A stretch of DNA of 16,978 nt from Cymbomonas tetramitiformis (lineage: Eukaryota; Chlorophyta; Pyramimonadophyceae; Pyramimonadales; Pyramimonadaceae), in the NCBI GenBank assembly GCA_001247695.2, contig LGRX02014877.1, positions 1 to 16,978 of the forward strand. The letters are read 5' to 3'. The first letter of the stretch is position 1; each line of letters starts with the position of its first letter. A model generated the notes under the pieces. It saw only the letters and a program-made list of their open reading frames with translations. It did not search any database and was not told where the DNA came from. The position numbers and the translations under genes are program-made. Positions 1-6,086 of the stretch are shown piece after piece.

Positions 1-1824
1 GCTTATACCATTTACCAAACACGGGACCGAACGGCCTGTCGCCCATACTTCTTACCATACACAGAACAGAGCAGAGTTATGCTTGTGCAACTCACAACTC
101 ACAGGGCACCACACAAAGCCGAGAGGCAAGCTGCTAATTCCATGTACCAAACACGGGACCGAGCGGCCTGATGCTTGTACTTCTTACAATACACAGAACA
201 GAACAGAGTTATGCGTGTGCAACACACAACTCACAGGGCACCACACAAAGCCGAGAGGCAAGCTGCTAATTCCATGTACCAAACGCGGGACCGAACTGCC
301 TGCTGCTCATACTTCTTACCATACACAGAACAGAGCAGAGTTATGCTTGTGCAACTCACAACTCACAGGGCACCACACAAAGCCGAGAGGCAAGCTGCTA
401 ATTCCATGTACCAAACACGGGACCGAGCGGCCTGATGCTTGTACTTCTTACAATACACAGAACAGAACAGAGTTATGCGTGTGCAACACACAACTCACAG
501 GGCACCACACAAAGCCGAGAGGCAAGCTGCTAATTCCATGTACCAAACGCGGGACCGAACTGCCTGCTGCTCATACTTCTTACCATACACAGAACAGAGC
601 AGAGTTATGCTTGTGCAACTCACAACTCACAGGGCACCCCACAAAGCCGAGAGGCAAGCTGCTTATACCATGTACCAAACACGGGATTGGTCGGCTTGCT
701 GCTCATACTTCTTACCAGACACAGAACAGAGCAGAGTTATGCTTGTGCAACTCACAACTCACAGGGCACCACACAAAGCCGAGAGGCAAGCTGCTTATAC
801 CATGTACCAAACACGGGACCAAGCGGCCTGCTGCTCATACTTCTTACCATACACAGAACAGAGCAGAGTTATGCTTGTGCAACTCACAACTCACAGGGCA
901 CCGCACAAAGCAGAGAGGCAAGTCGCTTATACCATGTACTAAACACGGGCTTGAGTGGTCTGTTGCTCATGCTTCTCACCATACACAGAACAGAGCAGAG
1001 TTATGCTTGTGCAACTCACAACTCTCAGGGCGCCACACAAAGCCGAGAGGCAAGCTGCTTATACCATGTACCAAACATGGGACCGATCGGCCTGCTGCTC
1101 ATACTTCTCACCATACACAGAACAGAGCAGAGTTATGCTTGTGCAGCTCACAACTCACAGGGCACCACACAAAGCCGAGAGGCAAGCTGCTTATACCATG
1201 CACCATACACGGGACCGAGCGGCCTGCTGCATGTACTTCTTACCATACACAAAACAGAGCAGAGTTATGCTTGTGCAACTCACAACTCACAGGGCACCAC
1301 ACAAAGCCGAGAGGCAAGCTGCCTACACCATGTACCAAACACGGGACTGAGCGGCCTGCTGCTCATACTTCTTACCATACACAGAACAGAGCAGAGTCAT
1401 GCTTGTGCAACTCACAACTCACAGGGCACCATACAAAGCCGAGAGGCAAGCTGTTAATACCATGTACCAAACACGGGACCGAGCGGCCTGCTGCTCATAC
1501 CTCCTATACACAGAACAGAGCAGAGTTATGCTTGTGCAACCCACAACTCTCAGGGCACCACACGAAGCCGAGAGGCAAGCTGCTTATACCATGTACCAAA
1601 CACGGGACCGAGAGGCCTGCTGCTCATACTTCTTACCATACACAGAACAGAGCAGAGTTATGCTCGTGCAACTCACAACTCACAAGGCACCACACAAAGA
1701 CGAGAGGTAATAAGCGGCTTATACCACGTACCAAACACGGGACCGAGCGGCCTGCTGCTCATACTTCCCACCATACACAGAACAGAGCAGAGTTATGCTT
1801 GCGCAACTCACAACTCACAGGGCA
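1..1824. repeat. 132-bp tandem repeat array (minisatellite, 13 complete units plus partial edges)
   Basis: The same 132-bp unit recurs head to tail. Using the ATG of the motif GTTATGCTTGTGCAACTCAC as anchor, units start at 79, 211, 343, 475, 607, 739, 871, 1003, 1135, 1267, 1399, 1528, 1660 and 1795. Spacing is 132 except for one 129 and one 135. The last unit is cut off at about 1824, and the array runs off the left edge of the window. Units at 79 and 343 appear identical to each other, as do those at 211 and 475, so a 264-bp dimer was duplicated recently. Units toward the right are more diverged. Both length variants are multiples of three. The array may be a plain minisatellite or part of a repetitive coding sequence (see the overlapping open frame). 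The periodicity is certain and the function unknown. Confidence 0.97.
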
Positions 1825-2824
1825 GAACAAACTGTCGCTAGTACTCCACGATACATACAACATAGAGGAACCTGCTGTTTATGCTATTTACAACACACCG
1901 AGCCAACAAGCCTGTTGTGTATACCACCCACAAGACCCAGAACCAAGAAACAGGGGGACTAGGGCACCCACAACACATAGGACAAAAAAGCCTGCTGACA
2001 ATACTACCCCCCACACAAAATACCTTGCGGAAGGCAACATATGCCACTCACCACACATAGATACATACCCACAATATTTATGTCAGTTAGCATACACGGG
2101 ACTTCGAAACCTGCTATACATGTTACTCTTCATACACATAAAAGAGCAGATTGCTTTCCCTGTCAGCCACCACAAATGGAGCGCAGAGGTGGGCAACACA
2201 TGCCACTTTCCACCCACAGGAAGGCTCGGTACACTGCACATGTCACCCTCATCATACAGGAATGAGTGGCCCGTCTCTTCCAACACTCACTGCATAGGGG
2301 AAAAAGTGGCTGGTTGTGAAGTGTCCGCCATAGTGTGGGGGTTGCACCGGGTCTCAGATGGAAACACTGCTACCGAGCCTGCACCGGCTCAACCTAAAGA
2401 AAGACTGAGTCTCCTAAAGTCTCCTAGACATGGTATAGGCCTTTTGCCAATGGAGTATGGTATGGAAAGGATTGCTGCCCATATCACTCACCGTACACAG
2501 AATAATGCAGAATCCATGTTGTGCAACACGGGTTGCTTTAACACTGCACCGACACTTTGTTGCACACTCAATGCATTCGAAAACAAGCCTACAAATGTTA
2601 ATGGTATCCTGCCACTGTCTGTCTCCTGTAAAACAAACAGTCTCCCACAACACAGTGCACTAAATGAAAGACGGCACAGGCCACACACGAGACACAGAAG
2701 AATGAGACTGTCCCCCCATGCCACTCGCTATGAGGGGCATAGAAAAGAGTTCACTGGTGGCAATGGCACACTTTCACCGCCTGATTTACTTCCTATACAC
2801 GGGAGGGGGAGGACTGAAGCATAA
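2..2824 (+). CDS. Open frame through the 132-bp array; possible repetitive protein, partial at 5' end
   Basis: This frame has no stop from the window edge to the TAA at 2822-2824. It has no ATG within the array; the first in-frame Met codons come only after about 2100. If it is a gene, its start lies left of the window. Each 132-bp unit gives a 44-residue repeat containing C-x-C, an HH pair and a C-x2-H (for example LCLCNSQLTGHHTKPRGKLL, followed by an IPCTKHG segment), so metal binding is conceivable but unproven. In favour of coding: both other frames are interrupted several times within the array, and the two unit-length changes are 3 bp. Against: differences between units are mostly amino-acid changing, so I see no excess of synonymous change. 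After 1824 the frame continues through degenerate repeat fragments. No known family is recognised. It may be part of the same gene as 2718-3827. Confidence 0.35.
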   Translation, partial: LIPFTKHGTERPVAHTSYHTQNRAELCLCNSQLTGHHTKPRGKLLIPCTKHGTERPDACTSYNTQNRTELCVCNTQLTGHHTKPRGKLLIPCTKRGTELPAAHTSYHTQNRAELCLCNSQLTGHHTKPRGKLLIPCTKHGTERPDACTSYNTQNRTELCVCNTQLTGHHTKPRGKLLIPCTKRGTELPAAHTSYHTQNRAELCLCNSQLTGHPTKPRGKLLIPCTKHGIGRLAAHTSYQTQNRAELCLCNSQLTGHHTKPRGKLLIPCTKHGTKRPAAHTSYHTQNRAELCLCNSQLTGHRTKQRGKSLIPCTKHGLEWSVAHASHHTQNRAELCLCNSQLSGRHTKPRGKLLIPCTKHGTDRPAAHTSHHTQNRAELCLCSSQLTGHHTKPRGKLLIPCTIHGTERPAACTSYHTQNRAELCLCNSQLTGHHTKPRGKLPTPCTKHGTERPAAHTSYHTQNRAESCLCNSQLTGHHTKPRGKLLIPCTKHGTERPAAHTSYTQNRAELCLCNPQLSGHHTKPRGKLLIPCTKHGTERPAAHTSYHTQNRAELCSCNSQLTRHHTKTRGNKRLIPRTKHGTERPAAHTSHHTQNRAELCLRNSQLTGQNKLSLVLHDTYNIEEPAVYAIYNTPSQQACCVYHPQDPEPRNRGTRAPTTHRTKKPADNTTPHTKYLAEGNICHSPHIDTYPQYLCQLAYTGLRNLLYMLLFIHIKEQIAFPVSHHKWSAEVGNTCHFPPTGRLGTLHMSPSSYRNEWPVSSNTHCIGEKVAGCEVSAIVWGLHRVSDGNTATEPAPAQPKERLSLLKSPRHGIGLLPMEYGMERIAAHITHRTQNNAESMLCNTGCFNTAPTLCCTLNAFENKPTNVNGILPLSVSCKTNSLPQHSALNERRHRPHTRHRRMRLSPHATRYEGHRKEFTGGNGTLSPPDLLPIHGRGRTEA
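1825..2276. repeat. Degenerate edge of the 132-bp array
   Basis: Past the clean array, short pieces resembling the segment CCTGCTGCTCATACTTCTTA of the unit recur at irregular spacing, for example near 1870, 1910, 1990, 2110 and 2470, each preceded by purines and followed by an ACACA-rich stretch. This is what a decayed array edge would look like. No separate gene is supportable here beyond the open frame that continues through it. Confidence 0.5.
2277..2457. repeat. 181-bp direct duplication, left copy
   Basis: This segment aligns without indels to 3010-3190. Both begin CTTCCAACACTCACTGCA and both end in GGAGTA. Shared blocks include GGCTGGTTGTGAA, CAGATGGAAAC and ACCGAGCCTGCACCGG. In both copies the open reading frame falls in the same phase relative to the repeat, and the peptides share SNTHC, GC, SDGN, TEPAP, KPKERL-like and YGIG-like blocks. 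The duplication therefore includes a segment that has kept the same reading phase. Confidence 0.9.
2459..2531. repeat. Isolated diverged fragment of the 132-bp unit
   Basis: The bases resemble the second half of the array unit and, in the frame that is open through the array, encode ERIAAHITHRTQNNAES followed by a Cys-Asn pair. This matches the array peptide ERPAAHTSYHTQNRAEL residue for residue at most positions. It lies directly after the left copy of the 181-bp duplication. Confidence 0.7.
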
Positions 2825-3827
2825 TTATGCCACACACTACATACAGGCCTTAAGAGCTGACTGTAACCGCCAATTGCACCACACAAAGTCGAGAAGCAAG
2901 CTGCTCATATCACGTACCAAGCACGGGATCGAGTGGCCTGCTGCTCATACCTCCCACTACACACAGAACAGAGCTGAGTGCTGCTGGTGCAACTCACAAT
3001 TTACTTCCGCTTCCAACACTCACTGCACACGGGAAAAAGCGGCTGGTTGTGAAATATCTGCCATATTGTGTTGGTGGCACCAGGCTTCAGATGGAAACTC
3101 TGTTACCGAGCCTGCACCGGTCAAACCTAAAGAAAGACTGATTTACAAAAAGTCTCTCAGATATGGTATAGGTTTTCTGCCATGGGAGTACAAAGTAAAG
3201 GGCCCGGACAGCACAAGCCTCCCATGTGAGTGCTCTGGGGGCAGCCCTCGGTCTACCCTCACCCCCAGCACAACACCCCGAACACGGAATGACCAGACAG
3301 GCCATCATGCACACAGCACCTTGCACAATGTTTACATATGCTTTATGACTTGGCATCTGAACAACATGAAGGGTTACGGACAGAGCACTCTTCCCACTTT
3401 ATGCTCTGGGTACAGTATTAGGCAGGGGGTATTTAACTGTCACACAATGTATAGTAAGCTCACGAGCTCTGTACCTTTAGCATTGCCCTCGAACCACTTT
3501 TGCATTGAGCGCCATGCTCTTTGTATTAGAGGATCACTCACCCGTTTGCCACAAAGTAGTACTCACCATGAGTTTTGCTTGCAGGAAAACGATGTATCAT
3601 GTGATCTATGTGGGAGAGCCATAGAGCTCCTCGATGGAGAAATGGCATATTCATGCGGGCTTTGCACATATGATACACTCTGCATTGGGTGTATCGACTG
3701 CTGCCGCAAGTGCCACACATGGGTATGCACGGGAAGCTGGATGGGAGGCACTTGTGGCCAACCTTTCACTCATGCTGTAAGAGAAGAAGAATACACCATT
3801 TGTGCAGCCTGTGAGCAATTGTCATAG
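2718..3827 (+). CDS. Hypothetical protein with one array-like repeat and a C-terminal Cys-rich zinc-finger-like domain
   Basis: This frame is open for 369 codons from an ATG at 2718, and ATG 2730 is an alternative start. Residues ~53-95 are a single diverged copy of the 44-residue array peptide (HHTKSRSKLLISRTKHG onward). Residues ~98-158 are the second copy of the duplicated SNTHC...YGIG block. The last ~75 residues are rich in Cys: 295, 298, 313, 316, 322, 325, 328, 329, 332, 337, 346, 362 and 365, with His333 and His352. The pattern C-x2-C, then AYSCGLCTYDTLCIGC, resembles treble-clef C1/DC1- or ZZ-type zinc-binding modules, so a structural or protein-interaction role is likelier than catalysis. 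An AATAAA follows the stop by 20 bases. The true 5' end is uncertain: this may be the 3' part of the frame open through the array, separated by a 1-base change. The family is not identified. Confidence 0.5.
   Translation: MPLAMRGIEKSSLVAMAHFHRLIYFLYTGGGGLKHNYATHYIQALRADCNRQLHHTKSRSKLLISRTKHGIEWPAAHTSHYTQNRAECCWCNSQFTSASNTHCTREKAAGCEISAILCWWHQASDGNSVTEPAPVKPKERLIYKKSLRYGIGFLPWEYKVKGPDSTSLPCECSGGSPRSTLTPSTTPRTRNDQTGHHAHSTLHNVYICFMTWHLNNMKGYGQSTLPTLCSGYSIRQGVFNCHTMYSKLTSSVPLALPSNHFCIERHALCIRGSLTRLPQSSTHHEFCLQENDVSCDLCGRAIELLDGEMAYSCGLCTYDTLCIGCIDCCRKCHTWVCTGSWMGGTCGQPFTHAVREEEYTICAACEQLS
2869..3001. repeat. Single diverged copy of the 132-bp unit
   Basis: Bases from CCAATTGCACCACACAAAG to GGTGCAACTCACAAT follow the 132-bp unit almost end to end, with scattered substitutions and no large indel. 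The copy lies immediately left of the second 181-bp duplicate and is translated in the same phase as in the main array, giving HHTK, TKHG, PAAHTSH and TQNRAE. Confidence 0.85.
3010..3190. repeat. 181-bp direct duplication, right copy
   Basis: Partner of 2277-2457, 733 bp downstream, with equal length and the same phase of the open frame. Its peptide (SNTHC, EKAAGCEISA, SDGN, TEPAP, KPKERL, RYGIG) matches the left copy at roughly two thirds of positions. Both copies sit next to a 132-bp-unit fragment, so a larger module (unit plus 181-bp block) seems to have been duplicated. Confidence 0.9.
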
Positions 3828-4455
3828 AGAAAAGAGCTATAGGAACAATAAACAATAGAGCTGCCAAATCAAAAAACAGAAAGAATAGTGTGCTTACATT
3901 TATTATAAGTATAGCCATTCTAATTAATTACACACTCACCAGTAAAGGTAACCTTCACACACTTAACACACAAGGAAAAGATAAAAATAAGCTCTGGAAG
4001 CCCCAGTATAACACAAACCGTGCTAAACCTTGTATGCACACTGAACGGCATGAGATCGGCCAACAAAAGCCAGCCCACCATCATCCCAGTGGATGTGAGA
4101 AGCAAATCAGGAGCAGGGCGGGGCCGTGACAAGATACCACAAACTCATACATGTTCCCAACCCTGATGCAAAGCAGCATGGAAAGATGAAACGATGTGAC
4201 CGATCATCGCCCAACAATTGTTGGTCTCTGGGTAACGGAGTAAGCGGACCCTGCTGGCATGCCCCCCAGTGGCTCCCGGTCGATGGATGGGACCTGTTGG
4301 TCCATGGTTATGTCATGAATGCAGTCACACCACACAGCATGGACACCCCATGTCAAAAAAAGGAAACATGCGGGCACCTAAGTGCTCCCCACAAAATTCA
4401 AGGGAGAACACAGAAGTTGTACATCACCACCTTCTGCCTCTCCTCGCAGCACGAC
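3828..4455. other. Gene-poor stretch between the Cys-rich frame and the retrotransposon 5' repeats
   Basis: An A/T-rich part (about 3830-3970) gives way to mixed-composition DNA. Only short frames occur, on both strands and overlapping one another, and none has convincing composition or motifs. The 17-mer AAACCTTGTATGCACAC at 4025-4041 recurs at 4815-4831, next to the ORF1 start. A weak match to the downstream ~237-bp repeats is visible around 4266 (CAGTGGCTCCCGGTCGATG). The left end of the retrotransposon probably falls somewhere in this stretch, but no target-site duplication or sharp boundary can be identified. Confidence 0.6.
3847..3852 (+). promoter_or_regulatory. Possible polyadenylation signal AATAAA
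   Basis: An exact AATAAA starts 20 bases after the TAG stop at 3825-3827 of the Cys-rich open frame, in an A-rich stretch. This position is usual for the 3' end of a eukaryotic gene and mildly supports the upstream frame being expressed. The hexamer alone also occurs by chance in A-rich DNA. Confidence 0.35.
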
Positions 4456-4568
4456 AGACGAATCTACCGAGCTCTCCAAGAGGCAGTGCCCGCCAGAATG
4501 GCACCACAGGGATAACCGCCTCCCAAAACCCACTTCCACCCGGCGGTCGTCCCCGTTCACAGCGATCC
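4456..4568. repeat. 5' UTR repeat, copy A (~237-bp period)
   Basis: Aligns with 4693-4806. Both start AGACGAATC, share AAGAGGCAGT, CACCACAGGGA-like and CGTCCCCGTTCACA blocks, and differ at roughly a quarter to a third of positions with a small gap. A third partial start AGACGAATCC lies at 4660. Repeated monomers upstream of ORF1 are known as promoter units in some LINEs; here that role is inferred only from position. Confidence 0.75.
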
Positions 4569-4692
4569 GCCAGTACTTCATATCAAGGTCAAAGAACGCA
4601 AGTCCCCCGGCATGTGTAATAACCATGAGCACTGTACACGGAGAGGGAGCTAGCGTCAGACGAATCCAAGACACTCCCAAAAAGCGAGCCGT

Positions 4693-4806
4693 AGACGAAT
4701 CCCGACGCACTCAAAGAGGCAGTACCCATCAGAAGGGTACCACAGGGACAGCCACATCCCATCATCCAAATCATTCCAGTGGCCGTCCCCGTTCACAACG
4801 AGATGC
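4693..4806. repeat. 5' UTR repeat, copy B, ending at the ORF1 start
   Basis: Partner of copy A, 237 bp downstream. Its last bases (CGTTCACAACGAG) lead directly into the ATG at 4803. In copy A the equivalent place reads CGTTCACAGCGATCCG, so the start codon is specific to this copy. The repeat therefore delimits the 5' leader of ORF1. Confidence 0.75.
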
Positions 4807-6086
4807 TTGTATGCAAACCTTGTATGCACACACATAAGTATTACTGCAAGTTGACATTGGAGCATGTCACACAGGAAGGAGTCAAAGGAGGTGGTACCTT
4901 CCTGGCCGGGAAAACCAACCTGGCGGATGAGGATGGCCTGAAGCAGCTGGCTGAGGCATTTAAGTCGGGTGAACTGACCAATGAAATAGACTTGACTGAC
5001 CTGTTGACTGAACCAGCGGAACTCAGAGGTCAGATGAGGTTTTTTAGGAAGACGGGAAGGAGAATGATGGGCATTACGGACAAGGAAATGGAAGCAGTAA
5101 AGAAAGCTGTGAAGGAAACAGTTCAGAAGGCAGGAGGAAACCCCAGCTTGATCACAGCCACTGCCCTGACATATGGACTCGGAAAGGCACCCTTCGTCCT
5201 GATTGCTAACATCGATATCGAAATGGTTCAGCCAGTGTTTGATATGATCCAGTTGGAGGCACAGGGAGTCACCTGGGGGATTAGGGCCCACAACATTGGG
5301 AATCTCTATCAGGAAGCTCGTTTCTCCTGGAAGCCTATGAGTAGGAAGGGGGCTCAAATGAGGATGAAGGCAAAGGATGCGGAGAGATATTTCTGGATGC
5401 ACCCTGCCACGAGCATGCTGGTGGAAGAGGTGGTATTCACATATGACCGTCTTCACCCTACTACAGATGTTCACCAACTGGTACGACCCGCCTATAAAAC
5501 TTGCCTGAAAGCAAAACTTGAAGCCATAATTCAAATGAAGGCGGGGTCACTCACGAAGTTAGGCATGGTCATTCCAACAGGATTCAAAGATGAAAGGACA
5601 ATCACACAACAAGAAAGGGAATTGGCACACCCACTGACAGTAAAAAGGAACCAGCATGTGAATCATTGTAACCCTCGGACAGAAAGTTATTTGATTGGGC
5701 TCTTCGTTGACCAGGTGCTCTATTTGAAGCTCAAGGCAAACGTTGAGAAAGGCGGAGATGGGTCTGTGAACTCCTCTGATGACCCCGCAATGATTCTCAG
5801 CTTCCCCACTGAGATAATCCTGGGAGGGCTTGGGACACTGAGGCTCACCTATTTCAATGGCTTTAACTACTGCATGTCGCCCACCCATGACGACCAGCCT
5901 GAGGTGTCGAGGCTAAACCACATCCAGTGCATGCGTTATTCACACAGAATGATGCTTCAGGCTCAGGGGGACGGGACAGCTACTCCTACCCCTAAGAAGC
6001 AGGACAAGAGGCCCCGCACTACTCCAGGAACTGACAAGGAGGCTGCAAAGATGCAGAAGCAATTCATGGACAACATGGAGAAATGA
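4803..6086 (+). CDS. Retrotransposon ORF1 protein (unrecognised family)
   Basis: Position before, and overlap with, the ORF2 endonuclease/RT frame make this the ORF1 protein, which in LINEs binds the element RNA and forms the RNP. 427 residues from the first ATG at 4803; the frame is open a little farther upstream (GTG at 4779), but no other ATG precedes it, and ATG 4824 is an alternative. No CCHC knuckle, RRM or esterase motif can be recognised. The N-terminus has a small Cys/His cluster (CKPCMHTHKYYC), residues ~20-330 look like an ordinary folded, mixed-charge protein, and the C-terminus is basic (TPKKQDKRPRTTPG), fitting RNA binding or nuclear entry. No coiled coil stands out. Its TGA overlaps the ORF2 ATG. 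Coding is well supported by its length and composition; the molecular role is inference from context. Confidence 0.82.
   Translation: MLVCKPCMHTHKYYCKLTLEHVTQEGVKGGGTFLAGKTNLADEDGLKQLAEAFKSGELTNEIDLTDLLTEPAELRGQMRFFRKTGRRMMGITDKEMEAVKKAVKETVQKAGGNPSLITATALTYGLGKAPFVLIANIDIEMVQPVFDMIQLEAQGVTWGIRAHNIGNLYQEARFSWKPMSRKGAQMRMKAKDAERYFWMHPATSMLVEEVVFTYDRLHPTTDVHQLVRPAYKTCLKAKLEAIIQMKAGSLTKLGMVIPTGFKDERTITQQERELAHPLTVKRNQHVNHCNPRTESYLIGLFVDQVLYLKLKANVEKGGDGSVNSSDDPAMILSFPTEIILGGLGTLRLTYFNGFNYCMSPTHDDQPEVSRLNHIQCMRYSHRMMLQAQGDGTATPTPKKQDKRPRTTPGTDKEAAKMQKQFMDNMEK
6083..6086 (+). promoter_or_regulatory. ATGA stop-start overlap between ORF1 and ORF2
   Basis: The TGA stop of ORF1 (6084-6086) shares bases with the ATG of ORF2 (6083-6085). 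Some LINEs with overlapping stop and start codons are known to make ORF2 by termination-reinitiation on the same RNA (SART1 is the known case). The arrangement here suggests the same coupling, giving less ORF2 than ORF1 product. No other ORF2 start is implied by the sequence. Confidence 0.6.

Noticed and set aside
1..1824. CRISPR array
   Set aside because: The whole 132-bp unit repeats without unique spacers, and the context is eukaryotic.
4126..4515. 129-codon and overlapping short frames upstream of ORF1
   Set aside because: Several overlapping frames of similar length are open in the same repeats, none with motifs. They fit a noncoding leader.
4779..4802. ORF1 start at 4779
   Set aside because: The codon there is GTG. 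The first ATG in the frame is at 4803, so that is used for a eukaryotic gene.
4656..5534. 292-codon frame on the - strand opposite ORF1
   Set aside because: It is antisense to a well-supported ORF1 frame, has no recognisable domain, and runs through the 5' UTR repeat.
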